Shown one piece after another: positions 33,756 through 43,183 of a DNA stretch of 64,000 nt. The stretch is from DASXRC01 sp036506795 (lineage in GTDB: Bacteria > Actinomycetota > Actinomycetes > Mycobacteriales > Micromonosporaceae): positions 1 to 64,000 of the forward strand of contig DASXRC010000037.1 in the NCBI GenBank assembly GCA_036506795.1, given 5' to 3'. Every line of letters starts with the position of its first letter. Within the stretch, counting starts at the first letter, position 1. The notes beneath the pieces are model-generated. The model was not told where the DNA came from. It made no database searches and worked only from the letters and a program-made list of their open reading frames with translations. A program made the position numbers and the translations under genes.

Positions 33756-34514
33756 GTGCACATCGCGGGCGCGGTGGCCCTGGTCACCGGGGCGTCGTCG
33801 GGGATCGGCCGCGCCACCGCCGAGTCTCTGGCGGCCGCCGGCGCGCGCCTCATCGTGCACGGGCGGGACGAGGCCGCCCTGGATGAGCTGGCTCGTCGGC
33901 TCGGCGGGGTATCCCTGCCCGCGGACCTAGAGGCGGTGGGTGCGCCCGACCGCCTCGCGGCGCGGGCGCTCGACGCAGCCGGCCGGGTGGACATCCTCGT
34001 CGGCAACGCGGGGATCGGCTGGGCGGGCCCGTTCGCCGAGATGCCGGCCGGCGACATCGAGCGACTCGTGGCGGTCAACCTGTCCGCGCCCATCCTGCTG
34101 GCCCGCGCCCTGCTGCCCGCCATGCGGGCGCGCGGCGGCGGCTACCTCGCGTTCGTCACCTCGATCGCCGGGCGGCTCGGCGTGGCCGGCGAGGCGGTGT
34201 ACGCCGCCACCAAGTCGGGCCTCGACGCCTTCGCGGAGAGCCTGCGGCTGGAGCTGCGCGGTACCGGAGTGGGCGTCGGCGTCCTCGTTCCCGGCGTGGT
34301 CGCGACCCGGTTCTTCGAGCGCCGCGGGCGCGCGTACGGCCGCAGCCGACCCCGTCCGCTCGCGGCCGGGCCGGTGGCCGACGCGCTCGTGCACATGATC
34401 GAGTCCGGGGGAGCGGAGGCGTACCGGCCGCGCTGGCTACGGCTGCCGGTCGCGATCCGGGGGGCCGCGCCCGGGGCCTACCGCGGCCTCGCTAGACGGT
34501 TCGGCGGCAGCTGA
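33756..34514 (+). CDS. Short-chain dehydrogenase/reductase
   Basis: This 252-residue classical SDR has the cofactor motif TGASSGIGRA near residue 11, the NAGIGWAG motif near 88, and the catalytic Ser/Tyr/Lys in SIAGRLG...YAATKSGL. It starts at GTG 33756, 8 bp after the acyl-CoA synthetase gene. The C-terminal region is basic and somewhat extended. It may reduce an acyl or keto intermediate linked to the neighbouring lipid enzymes, but the substrate is not evident. Confidence 0.85.
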   Translation: MHIAGAVALVTGASSGIGRATAESLAAAGARLIVHGRDEAALDELARRLGGVSLPADLEAVGAPDRLAARALDAAGRVDILVGNAGIGWAGPFAEMPAGDIERLVAVNLSAPILLARALLPAMRARGGGYLAFVTSIAGRLGVAGEAVYAATKSGLDAFAESLRLELRGTGVGVGVLVPGVVATRFFERRGRAYGRSRPRPLAAGPVADALVHMIESGGAEAYRPRWLRLPVAIRGAAPGAYRGLARRFGGS

Positions 34515-34623
34515 CCGAATGTGCAGTGACCGGATGGGTCCGCGCTGCCCGCACCCGGACGGGCAATGACGGGCCCGCCTGTGCAAAGATCGATTGGTAA
34601 CGGTCCAGACGTAGGGAGCGATC

Positions 34624-35601
34624 GTGCTCTTGGCTGTCGGCTTCGGGGTGCTGGCGGCATTTCTGTTCGCCGGTTCGGCATCGCTGCAGCAGCATGCGGC
34701 GCAGCGCGACGAGTACCGGCGTGCGGCGACCACCCGTGCGGCGGGTCGCACGGCGATCGTCGGGGCGCTCCTCCACCTGGTCCGTCGGCTCGTCCGCCGG
34801 CGTCTGTGGCTGATCGGTTGGGTGACCAACCTGGTCGGCTTCGTCGTCGTGGCGGTGGCGCTGTACTTCGGCTCGGTGGCGCTGGTCCAGCCGCTGATGG
34901 TGCTGCAGCTGTTCTTCGCGCTGCCCATGGCGCTGGCGTGGCGGCGCCGCTGGCCGCAGTGGCGCGACTGGCTGGCGGCCGGGCTGGTCAGCGGCGGGCT
35001 CGCGGTGTTTCTCGCCGTCCGCGACGTGGCTCCGCGGACCGACGAGCCCGACCGGGCGCGCCTCATCGTCGCCATCCTGGCCATCGCGGGCGCGGTTGGG
35101 GTGCTCGTGTTGGGGGCGGTGGGACGGCCGATCCTCGTGCACGCGACCCTCATCGCGATCGCGGCCGGCCTCTGCTTCGCGTGCACCGCCGTGACGATCA
35201 AGCTGACGTCCGAGGACCTGGTCATGCACGGCGTCGCCGCCACCGCCCGGGACTGGCCCGGGTACGCGCTGGCGGCAGCCACGCTCGGCGGCCTGATCCT
35301 GGAGCAGGGCGCCTTCGCGACCGGCTCGCTGCCCTCCGCGGTGGCGGCCATGAACATCACCAACGCGGTGGCCGGCTACCTCGTGGGCATCTTCGCCTTC
35401 AACGTCGCGGTGCCGACGCGTGTCGACTCACTCGCCGCAGTGGCCGGCGCCGCCGTGCTCATCTCAGCGGGCGCGGTCGGGCTGGCGAACTCGTCCATCG
35501 TGCGAGCGGATCTTCCCGAAGAGCCGGGTCCGCCCACCGCCGCACCGGGCCGGCCGACCGCCGCGCCACCCGTGGCGGCCGGCAAGCCGCGGGTTCGGTG
35601 A
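34624..35601 (+). CDS. DMT superfamily membrane protein (NIPA/EamA-like)
   Basis: This 325-residue protein has about nine hydrophobic helices. The N-terminal AAFLFAGSASLQQHAAQRDE pattern is typical of an actinobacterial DMT subgroup. Conserved core helices include VALVQPLMVLQLFFALPMAL and FATGSLPSAVAAMNITNAVAG. It starts at GTG 34624; the stop overlaps the ATG of the fusion gene by 1 bp. It may export a metabolite or move magnesium, as the NIPA relatives do; neither is established. Confidence 0.78.
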   Translation: MLLAVGFGVLAAFLFAGSASLQQHAAQRDEYRRAATTRAAGRTAIVGALLHLVRRLVRRRLWLIGWVTNLVGFVVVAVALYFGSVALVQPLMVLQLFFALPMALAWRRRWPQWRDWLAAGLVSGGLAVFLAVRDVAPRTDEPDRARLIVAILAIAGAVGVLVLGAVGRPILVHATLIAIAAGLCFACTAVTIKLTSEDLVMHGVAATARDWPGYALAAATLGGLILEQGAFATGSLPSAVAAMNITNAVAGYLVGIFAFNVAVPTRVDSLAAVAGAAVLISAGAVGLANSSIVRADLPEEPGPPTAAPGRPTAAPPVAAGKPRVR

Positions 35602-37685
35602 TGGCTAGGGTGGTCACCGGGCTTTCCGACCCGCCCGGGGCGCTCGAGCCGCCCCGGTCGGGCCGCGCGCCGACGCCGGCCCGGGGCCGCCGGGAGGTCG
35701 CCCTCGGGCTGGGGGTGTTCGCCGTGTACGCGGTCGTCGCCGCGACCGTGGGCGACCGGAACGGCTCGGCCGAGCGGCACGGGCAGGACATCCTCGACGT
35801 CGAGCGCGCGATGCACCTCGCCGCGGAGGAACCGCTGAACGCGTGGCTCGCGCCGCATCGGGTGCTGTCCACGGTCGCCAACTACGAGTATGCGTACGGC
35901 TACCTGGTCACGGCCGCGGCGCTGCTCATCTGGCTCTACCTGCGCAGGCCCGACGAGTACCGCTGGGCCCGCACCTTGTTCCTCGTGCTGAACGGCATCG
36001 GGATCGCCTGTTTCGCACTGTATCCGGTGACGCCGCCGCGGCTGCTGCCCGACGCGGGCTTCGTCGACACCGTGCGGGCCGGCCACACGTTCGGCTCCTG
36101 GGGATCACCGATGCTGGACCCCGCGAACCACGTCGCGGCCATGCCATCCCTGCACGTCGCCTGGGGCGTGTTTGTCGTCACCGTGCTGATCTGCGTGTCG
36201 AGCCCCCGGTGGCTGTGGCTCGCCGCGGCGGGCCACGTGGCGATCACCACGCTCGTCATCATGGCCACGGCGAACCACTACCTGCTGGACGCCGTTGGCG
36301 GCGCGGTGGCCGTCGCCCTGGCGTACGGCCTGGTGGCCTGGGCGACGGATCGGCCCGGTGTGGTCGCGCCCAGGATCGCTGCCGCGGACGCGTTCTTCCT
36401 CTACGCCGAGTCGGCCGCCGCGCCGCAGCACGTCTGTGGGCTCATTGTCATGCGGGACACGCCAGGTGGCACGCCGTACGCCGATCGGCTGCGAGCCCGG
36501 ATGGAGTCGAACCTCGCCCGCCTCCCTCGGCTGCTGCAGCGCCCGTCCGCGCCGTCGCGGTGGCGCCGGCCGCGCTGGGTCCCGGCGGACGGCCTGGACT
36601 GGGCGTGGCACCTGCCCGTCGTGGACCTCGCCGGCCCCGACGGCCAACCGGCTGGCCCCGCCGCGCTGCGGGCATTGGTCGCCGAGGTGCAGGCCGCCCG
36701 GCTGCCGCGCGACCGGCCGCTGTGGCGCGTCATCACGGTCACCGGCGTGGCCGAGGGCGAGCCCGCCGCGCTCCTCGTGGTGCACCACGCGGTTGGGGAT
36801 GCCACGGGTGTGCTCGACATCGCGAGCGGCCTGCTCGACCCGGCCCCCGTGTGGCGGTCCGGCGGGTCCACCGAGCCGGGCGCGTTGCGCAGGGCGATCG
36901 GCGTGGCGACCGGCCTGGTTCAGCTGGCTGGGGAGGGCACGCGTCCGCCGCGACTGCCGTCCGGGCCGGCCCCGACCCGCCGGGTCGGCACCAGCGCCGT
37001 GCCGTTGGGAACGGTACGACGAGTCGCCGCGGCGCACGGCGTACACGTCAGCGACGTGTTGCTGTCCGCCGTCGCGGGCGCCGCGCGCCGGGTGTTGCCC
37101 GGGTCGGCCACGCGCCGCGGGCTGCGCGTGTCGGTGCCGCTGACGATGCGTCCGCCGGCGGGCGGGCAGCTGGGCAACGTGACCGCCGGCGTCATGGTGG
37201 ACCTGCCGCTGGCGCCGATGCGCGAGGTCGAGCGCCTCGCCGAGACCAACCGACGGACCAGGCGGCTGCGCAGCGGCTCCCGGGCTTTCGCCGCGCGCTT
37301 CGTGGTCGCCACCGCGATCGGGGTCCTGCCCGCCCCGGTGCAGGCGTGGTTCGCTCGCACGGTGTACGGCCACCGTTTCTTCCAGGCCATCGTCTCGAAC
37401 ATGCCGGGGCCCGTCGGGTCGTACCGCTTCGCCGGCGCTCCGGTGCGGCAGGTGTACCCGATCGTGCCGCTCGCCGAGGGCGCCCCGCTCGCGGTCGGCG
37501 TGCTCGGCTGGGACTCGGACCTGTTCGTTGGCGTCAGCGTCGATCCGACCCTGGTCGAGGACGCGGACCGCCTCGCCGCGGAGGTGCGCGCCGTCGTCGA
37601 CGAGCTGGCGCAGACCGCCGCATCCGGGCGACCCGAGCCGGGCCAGGCGGCCCCAGCCGGCCAGGCTAGCGCAGAGGCTCGCTGA
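35601..37685 (+). CDS. Fusion of PAP2 lipid phosphatase and wax-ester synthase/DGAT domains
   Basis: This 694-residue two-domain membrane protein has an N-terminal part (residues about 30-245) that is a multi-helix PAP2/aureobasidin-type phosphatase. PSLH is at 182-185, and His226 and Asp230 lie in NHYLLD. The C-terminal part (about 258-675) is a WS/DGAT acyltransferase with the catalytic HHAVGD (His395-His396-x3-Asp400), a PLWRVI motif and the SNMPGP segment. It could turn phosphatidate into diacylglycerol and then acylate it to triacylglycerol, or make wax esters. Its 3' end overlaps the convergent PucR gene by 20 bp. Confidence 0.85.
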   Translation: MARVVTGLSDPPGALEPPRSGRAPTPARGRREVALGLGVFAVYAVVAATVGDRNGSAERHGQDILDVERAMHLAAEEPLNAWLAPHRVLSTVANYEYAYGYLVTAAALLIWLYLRRPDEYRWARTLFLVLNGIGIACFALYPVTPPRLLPDAGFVDTVRAGHTFGSWGSPMLDPANHVAAMPSLHVAWGVFVVTVLICVSSPRWLWLAAAGHVAITTLVIMATANHYLLDAVGGAVAVALAYGLVAWATDRPGVVAPRIAAADAFFLYAESAAAPQHVCGLIVMRDTPGGTPYADRLRARMESNLARLPRLLQRPSAPSRWRRPRWVPADGLDWAWHLPVVDLAGPDGQPAGPAALRALVAEVQAARLPRDRPLWRVITVTGVAEGEPAALLVVHHAVGDATGVLDIASGLLDPAPVWRSGGSTEPGALRRAIGVATGLVQLAGEGTRPPRLPSGPAPTRRVGTSAVPLGTVRRVAAAHGVHVSDVLLSAVAGAARRVLPGSATRRGLRVSVPLTMRPPAGGQLGNVTAGVMVDLPLAPMREVERLAETNRRTRRLRSGSRAFAARFVVATAIGVLPAPVQAWFARTVYGHRFFQAIVSNMPGPVGSYRFAGAPVRQVYPIVPLAEGAPLAVGVLGWDSDLFVGVSVDPTLVEDADRLAAEVRAVVDELAQTAASGRPEPGQAAPAGQASAEAR

Positions 37686-38916
37686 TCGCCGCCGCGGCCT
37701 GCCGTCGCGCGCCGGCGCCGGCCGATGCCCGGGCGGGGGCTGGACGGTTCCACACCAGGGCCAGCGTGAGCCGGGCCCGTTCCGCCGGGTCGTCGAGGGC
37801 CGCTCCGAACAGGTCGTGCAGCTGGGCCATGCGGTACCGGACGGTCTGCGGGTGCACGTGCAGCTCGGCGGCCATCGCCTTCCGGTCGCCGAAATGGCGC
37901 AGCCAGCACGCGAGCGTGCTGGTCAGCCGCTCCCGGACGGCAACGGGATGTCCGTCGAGCGGGGCGAGGACGGTGCGGCGCAGCGCGTCGAGCAGCCGCG
38001 GGTCGCGGTGCACAATGATCGCGTCCAGGTGTTCGTCCGCGAAGACCGGGTCCTCCTCCAGCACGCCGGCCCGCTGGAGCGCCGCGGCGACCTCGGCGAT
38101 GTGCACGCTCGCGGGCAGGTGCTGCAACGGCACCGGGTGTCCGACGACGGCGCCGGCGCCGGCGAGCGCGTCGACCAAGCGCTGGCGGCGGCCGGGCCCC
38201 ACCGGGTCCGGCACGATGGCGCCGATCAGCGTACGCCGCCTGATGAGCAGCCACGAGCTGTCCAATCGCGACACGATGGCCTGACCGGCGTCGTTGTTTG
38301 GGTCGACCAGGATCACGGCGGCCTCGCGGGGGAGCGGCCAGCCGGCGCGGGCGGCCGCCGCGCGCAACAGCTCGGTGTCGCAGCGGTCGGACAGCAGCAT
38401 CTCTACCAGATCGTCCCGCAGCCGTTCACGCTCGACGGCGGCCCGCGACTGCTCCAGCACGAACCCCCGCGCGGAGGCCGATGACAGCTGGTCGATGAAG
38501 ATGAACACGGCCTCGGCGAGCGCCGCGAGCCCCGTCGGAGGTACGCCGAACTCGAGCGCCGCCGATGAAACGTGCCGCCACGCCACCCGGGCGCCGACCT
38601 GGTACGCCGACAGCAGGGTGGTCAGCTCGCGACCCTCCCGCCACTGGACTCGGCCGATCTCCTCGAAGAGCGCGACCTGCGGTTCGGACTCGTTCTCGCG
38701 TGGCAGGACCCCCGGCCGCTCGGCGATCTCGACCAACCACCGCGTGAACGCCTTCGCCGCGATCGCCACGTCGTCCTGCTCGTGCGCCAGGAACTCGGCG
38801 TAGTCGGGCCAGTCGACGCTGAACAGGGCACGCACCTCGGTGAGGATGTCGGGCAGCCGCGCCTCGAGGGCCGGGACGAGCCACTCCAGCTCCGATTGCT
38901 TGTGTGTGACGTCCAC
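37666..38916 (-). CDS. PucR-type / CdaR-like transcriptional regulator
   Basis: This 416-residue regulator has the C-terminal PucR helix-turn-helix FGDRKAMAAELHVHPQTVRY at about residues 353-372. The N-terminal and middle part (about 1-230) is an all-helical sensory region without a known ligand motif. GTG 38916 is chosen because the open frame upstream crosses the promoter interval and lacks similarity. It is divergent from the hopanoid operon with about 95 bp between starts, so it may regulate it (inference only). Confidence 0.8.
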   Translation of the reverse strand: MDVTHKQSELEWLVPALEARLPDILTEVRALFSVDWPDYAEFLAHEQDDVAIAAKAFTRWLVEIAERPGVLPRENESEPQVALFEEIGRVQWREGRELTTLLSAYQVGARVAWRHVSSAALEFGVPPTGLAALAEAVFIFIDQLSSASARGFVLEQSRAAVERERLRDDLVEMLLSDRCDTELLRAAAARAGWPLPREAAVILVDPNNDAGQAIVSRLDSSWLLIRRRTLIGAIVPDPVGPGRRQRLVDALAGAGAVVGHPVPLQHLPASVHIAEVAAALQRAGVLEEDPVFADEHLDAIIVHRDPRLLDALRRTVLAPLDGHPVAVRERLTSTLACWLRHFGDRKAMAAELHVHPQTVRYRMAQLHDLFGAALDDPAERARLTLALVWNRPAPARASAGAGARRQAAAAISEPLR

Positions 38917-39011
38917 AGGTACACGTCTACCGGATACGAGGCCATCAGCGCACGCGCCTGGCCAGTTTGTACGCGAGTGACAACTCGACACACCGAGATC
39001 TACACGCTGAG

Positions 39012-39968
39012 ATGCAGCACCCGGACCCGGAGAAGGCGCAACATCTGCACGTGGGGACACGGGTGGGGGGCCCCGGCGACATCGCGGGGGTCGATGCGGC
39101 TTCGGATTCCATCGCACGCACCGGTGGTCGGGGCGACGCCTACCTGCGTAAACGCGAGCGGAGTGAGAATTTTCCGGTCGCGCTGCGCGTGCTACCCCGC
39201 GACCGCCGCCGGCACCTCGCGGCGGTGTACGACGTGGCCCGGGTGATCGACGATCTCGGTGACGACGCGCCGGGTGACCGCCGGGTACTGCTGCGCGAGT
39301 TCGCCGACGATCTCTGCACCATCTGGGATGGCGGCGCGCCCCGGGCCCCAGTGCTGCGGCGGCTCGCCGACACCGTGACGGCCTGCGGCCTCGGCGCGCG
39401 GCCGTTCCTCGATCTGATCGAGGCCAACCTGCAGGACCAGGAGGTCACCGCGTACTCCACGTACGCCGACCTGACCGGCTACTGCGCGCTCTCCGCCAAC
39501 CCGGTGGGCAGGATCGTGCTCGCGGTATTCGGCGCAGCCACGCCGGAGCGGGAGGAGCTGTCGGATCGGATCTGCACCGGTCTGCAGATCATCGAGCACT
39601 GCCAGGACGTCGCCGAGGATCGGCGGGCCGGCCGCGTCTACCTGCCGCTAGAGGACCTGGACCGGTTCGGGGTGCGGCCCGCGGACCTCGACGCCCGGCA
39701 GGCTAGCCCTGCCCTGCGGCGGCTGGTCGCCTTCGAGGCCGGGCGAGCCGTCGCCCTGGTCGACGACGGACTGCCGTTGCTACGCCAGCTCCGCGGCTGG
39801 GCCCGGCTCGCCGTCACCGGGTACGCCGCGGGCGGCCGGGCGGCCGTAGCGGCGCTCCGGCGCGCCGACTGGGACGTGGTCACCGGGCGCCCCCGGGCGG
39901 GCCGTCGGGAGCTGATCGCGCAGCTCATCGCCGTGACGGCGGGCAGGAGGTTCCCGTCGGATGGGTAG
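39012..39968 (+). CDS. hpnC: Squalene synthase HpnC
   Basis: This is a 318-residue isoprenoid synthase of the squalene/phytoene family. RSENFPVALRVLP begins at about residue 50 and is the HpnC marker. Asp-rich motif one, VIDDLGDD, is at 79-86, and motif two is in HCQDVAEDRRAGRVYLP. With HpnD and HpnE it converts farnesyl diphosphate to squalene by a route distinct from single-enzyme synthases; HpnC makes hydroxysqualene. The first 48 residues are poorly conserved, so a later start (GTG 39051 or 39063) is possible. It heads the operon. Confidence 0.9.
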   Translation: MQHPDPEKAQHLHVGTRVGGPGDIAGVDAASDSIARTGGRGDAYLRKRERSENFPVALRVLPRDRRRHLAAVYDVARVIDDLGDDAPGDRRVLLREFADDLCTIWDGGAPRAPVLRRLADTVTACGLGARPFLDLIEANLQDQEVTAYSTYADLTGYCALSANPVGRIVLAVFGAATPEREELSDRICTGLQIIEHCQDVAEDRRAGRVYLPLEDLDRFGVRPADLDARQASPALRRLVAFEAGRAVALVDDGLPLLRQLRGWARLAVTGYAAGGRAAVAALRRADWDVVTGRPRAGRRELIAQLIAVTAGRRFPSDG

Positions 39969-40818
39969 CGTCGGCGACGCGTACGCGGTGTGCGAATCCA
40001 TCACGCGGCGGCAGGCCCGCAACTTCTACTACGGGATTCGGCTGCTGCCGGCGGCGAAGCGGAGTGCCCTCTGCGCCGTGTACGCGCTCGCCCGGCGGAT
40101 CGACGACATCGGCGACGGCGACCTGCCCTCGGCCGACAAGGCCGCGGCGCTGGCGGACGTGCGTACCTCGCTGAAGGACATCGACGCCGGCACGGACCCC
40201 GTGCTCGTGGCGGTCGCCGATGCCGCGCGGCGGCTCCCGATCCCGTTGGGCGCGTTCGACGAGCTCGTCGACGGCGTCGAGATGGACGTGTCCGGACGGC
40301 GCTACGACGACTTCGAGGAGCTCGTCGGCTACTGCCGGTGCGTGGCCGGCTCGGTGGGGCGGCTGTGCCTCGGGGTGTTCGGCTCCCGCCCGGATCCACT
40401 CGCCGCCGAGTACGCCGACGCCCTCGGCATCGCGCTCCAGCAGATCAACATCCTCCGGGACATTCGGGAGGACTTCGCCAACGGCCGGGTGTACCTGCCC
40501 CGTGCGGACCTGGACCGGTTCGGGGTGCGGCTCCAGCTCGACGAGCGGCGGGTCCTCACCGACCGCGACGGGAACCTGGCGCGGCTGATCACGTTCGCCG
40601 CCGGGCGCGCGCGGACCTGGCACGACCGCGGGCTGCGCCTGCTGCCGCTGATCGACCGCCGCAGCGCGGCCTGCACGGCGGCGATGTCCGGCATCTACGG
40701 GCGGCTGCTCGAGCGCATCGTCGACGATCCGACCGCCGTGTACGACCGACGACTATCCCTGTCCGGCTGGCAGAAGGCGACGGTGGCCGTCCGCGCACTG
40801 GGCGGAGCAGCGTCATGA
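39961..40818 (+). CDS. hpnD: Presqualene diphosphate synthase HpnD
   Basis: This 285-residue enzyme joins two farnesyl diphosphates to presqualene diphosphate. The Asp-rich motif RRIDDIGDGD is at about residues 45-54. The second motif is in INILRDIREDFANGRVYLP, and RNFYYGIRLLP lies near the N-terminus. It overlaps hpnC by 8 bp and hpnE by 4 bp. A GGAGG precedes the ATG at 39961. Confidence 0.93.
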   Translation: MGSVGDAYAVCESITRRQARNFYYGIRLLPAAKRSALCAVYALARRIDDIGDGDLPSADKAAALADVRTSLKDIDAGTDPVLVAVADAARRLPIPLGAFDELVDGVEMDVSGRRYDDFEELVGYCRCVAGSVGRLCLGVFGSRPDPLAAEYADALGIALQQINILRDIREDFANGRVYLPRADLDRFGVRLQLDERRVLTDRDGNLARLITFAAGRARTWHDRGLRLLPLIDRRSAACTAAMSGIYGRLLERIVDDPTAVYDRRLSLSGWQKATVAVRALGGAAS

Positions 40819-42176
40819 ACCGGGGCGGCGTCGCCGTCATCGGTGGTGGGCTCGCCGGCATCGCGGCCGCGCTGCGCTGTGCGGACGCCGGTTACCCGGT
40901 CACCCTCCTCGAGGCTCGGCCGTGGCTGGGCGGCCTGACCTACTCGTTCCGGCGCGGCGATCTCGACGTCGACAACGGCCAGCACGTGTTCCTGCGCTGC
41001 TGCACCGCGTACCGCGGACTGCTGGCCCGGCTCGGCGTCGCCGACCAGGTCCACCTGCAGGGGCGGCTGGACATTCCGGTGCGCTCGCCGCACGCGGCGC
41101 CCACCCGGCTGCGCCGGAATCGCCTGCCCGCGCCGCTGCACCTCGGCGGGGGCCTGCTGCGGTACCGGCTGCTCGGCCCCGCGCAGCGGCTGCGGTTCAT
41201 CCGCGCGGCACTGGCCATGCGCCGCGTCGACCGCACGGATCCGGCGGTCGACCGCCGGACCTTCGGCACGTGGCTGCGAGAGACTGGGCAGGACGCTGGC
41301 ACCGTGCAGGCGCTGTGGGACCTGGTCGGGCTGGCGACGCTCAACGCCCGGGCGGACGAGGCGTCGCTGGCCCTGGCCGCGATGGTCTTCCAGGTCGGGC
41401 TCCTGACCGAAGCCGGCGCCGCGGACATCGGATGGTCCCGTGTACCGCTGCGCAAGCTACACGGGGACGCGGCCGCGCGCCGGCTGGCCGAGATCGGCGC
41501 CACGGTCCGCACCGGCGCCCGGGTCCATGCCGTGGAGTGGCGGGACCACGGCTGGGCCGTCGGCGTGGGGGAGGAGGAATTCGTGGTCGATCACGTGGTG
41601 CTGGCGGTGCCGCCACCGGCCGCCGAGCGGCTGGCACCGCCCGGCGGCATCCCGCTGGCGGATGGCTGGTCTGCCAGGCTGGGCAGCTCGCCGATCATCA
41701 ACGCGCACGTCGTGCTCGATCGCCGGGTGATGGCCGAGGCGTTCGTGGCCGGCGTCGGCACGCCGATCCAATGGGTCTTCGACCGCACCGACCAGTCCGG
41801 CTTGGACGGCAACGGCCAGTACCTCGCGGTCTCCGTGTCGGCCGCCGACGAGCTGGTCGACCTGTCGGTCAACGAGCTGCGCGAGCGGTTGCTGCCGGCG
41901 CTCCACGCGCTGCTGCCGGAGGTCGCCCGCGCGCGGGTGACCGACTTCTTCATCACCAGGGAACGGCACGCGACGTTCCGGCCGGCGCCGGGCAGCGGCG
42001 CCCTGCGACCGCCCGCGGTGACGGGGATCCCGGGGCTCTACCTCGCCGGCGCCTGGACCGACACGGGGTGGCCCGCGACCATGGAGGGCGCGGTACGCAG
42101 CGGCGAGTCGGCCGCCGTCGCCGTGATGGCGGGGACCGCCGGGTCCAGCCGGACCCGAACGAAGGTGTCAGCATGA
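40815..42176 (+). CDS. hpnE: Hydroxysqualene dehydroxylase HpnE
   Basis: This 453-residue FAD-dependent amine-oxidase/phytoene-desaturase-like protein has the dinucleotide-binding motif VAVIGGGLAGIAAALRCADA at residues 6-25. FAD-domain ends appear in GLYLAGAWTDTGWPATMEGAV near the C-terminus. In hopanoid pathways HpnE reduces hydroxysqualene, made by HpnC, to squalene. It overlaps both neighbours by 4 bp (ATGA), so translation is coupled. Confidence 0.9.
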   Translation: MNRGGVAVIGGGLAGIAAALRCADAGYPVTLLEARPWLGGLTYSFRRGDLDVDNGQHVFLRCCTAYRGLLARLGVADQVHLQGRLDIPVRSPHAAPTRLRRNRLPAPLHLGGGLLRYRLLGPAQRLRFIRAALAMRRVDRTDPAVDRRTFGTWLRETGQDAGTVQALWDLVGLATLNARADEASLALAAMVFQVGLLTEAGAADIGWSRVPLRKLHGDAAARRLAEIGATVRTGARVHAVEWRDHGWAVGVGEEEFVVDHVVLAVPPPAAERLAPPGGIPLADGWSARLGSSPIINAHVVLDRRVMAEAFVAGVGTPIQWVFDRTDQSGLDGNGQYLAVSVSAADELVDLSVNELRERLLPALHALLPEVARARVTDFFITRERHATFRPAPGSGALRPPAVTGIPGLYLAGAWTDTGWPATMEGAVRSGESAAVAVMAGTAGSSRTRTKVSA

Positions 42177-43183
42177 CGGCGACCCTCAGCGCGCTGCACC
42201 GCAGCCGCGACCAGCTGGCGCCGGCGATGCGGGCCGCGGTGGATCGCCTCGACCCGGCCAGCCGGCTCACCGCCGCGTACCACCTCGGCTGGTGCGACGC
42301 GCGCGGCACGCCGGCGGACGCGGGTGGGGGCAAGGCGATCCGGCCGACGCTGGCGCTGCTGTCGGCCGAGGCGGCCGGCGCGTCGCCGGAGGTGGCGCTG
42401 CCCGGCGCCGTCGCCGTCGAGCTGGTGCACAACTTCTCGCTGCTGCACGACGACCTGATGGACCACGACGTCGAGCGGCGCCACCGGCGCACGGTGTGGG
42501 CGATCTGGGGCTCGTCGACGGCGATCCTGACCGGCGACGCGTTGCTGGCGCTGGCCCAGGAGGTGTTGCTGGAGTCCGAGTCGCCCGCCGCCGGCCGGGC
42601 CGCCCTACTGCTCGCCGCCGCCACCCGCGAGCTGACCCGGGGCCAGGTCCAGGACCTGGCGTTCGAGACCCGGCACGACGTGACGCTCGAAGAGTGCCTG
42701 GACATGGCCGGCAGCAAGACCGGCTCGCTGCTGTCCGTGAGCGCTGCCATCGGCGCCGTCCTGGCCGAGGCACCGCAGGCGATCGAGTCCGCGCTGGCCG
42801 CGTTCGGCGCCCACGTCGGCCTCGCATTCCAGCTGGTCGACGACGTGCTCGGCATTTGGGGCGACCCCGAGGTGACGGGCAAGCCCGTCCACTCCGACCT
42901 GCGCTCGCGCAAGAAGTCGCTGCCCGTCACGTACGCCATCGCCCAGCCCGAGCAGGGGCCGGAGCTGGCCGCCTGGCTGGCGGCGACCGACGAACCCGCG
43001 GATGCCGACGTGCGGCGAGTCGCCGACCTGGTGGACGCGGCCGGCGGCCGGGAGTGGGCGCTCTCCGAGGCCCGCAGCCGGCTGGCGCTCGCCGAGGAGG
43101 TGCTGTCCGCGGTGGACCTCTGGCCACGCCCCCGCGAGGAGATGCTCGCGCTGGCCCGGTATGTCGTGGACCGGGACTCGTGA
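42173..43183 (+). CDS. Polyprenyl (farnesyl-type) diphosphate synthase
   Basis: This 336-residue trans-isoprenyl diphosphate synthase has the first aspartate-rich motif LLHDDLMDHD at about residues 92-101 and the second in FQLVDDVLGIWGD. It condenses IPP with allylic diphosphates, here presumably to farnesyl diphosphate for HpnC/HpnD. The chain length is not decided by sequence reading. It overlaps hpnE and shc by 4 bp each. Confidence 0.9.
   Translation: MTATLSALHRSRDQLAPAMRAAVDRLDPASRLTAAYHLGWCDARGTPADAGGGKAIRPTLALLSAEAAGASPEVALPGAVAVELVHNFSLLHDDLMDHDVERRHRRTVWAIWGSSTAILTGDALLALAQEVLLESESPAAGRAALLLAAATRELTRGQVQDLAFETRHDVTLEECLDMAGSKTGSLLSVSAAIGAVLAEAPQAIESALAAFGAHVGLAFQLVDDVLGIWGDPEVTGKPVHSDLRSRKKSLPVTYAIAQPEQGPELAAWLAATDEPADADVRRVADLVDAAGGREWALSEARSRLALAEEVLSAVDLWPRPREEMLALARYVVDRDS

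Noticed and set aside
36105..37373. 422-codon minus-strand frame across the PAP2-WS/DGAT fusion
   Set aside because: Antisense shadow of a gene with clear catalytic motifs; no family features.
38917..39011. Operator for the PucR protein in the divergent interval
   Set aside because: No convincing dyad or -35/-10 pair was found in these 95 bases.
42292..43179. Upstream extension of the shc frame
   Set aside because: It runs out of frame through the polyprenyl synthase gene and is Arg/Gly-rich; the cyclase similarity begins just after GTG 43180.
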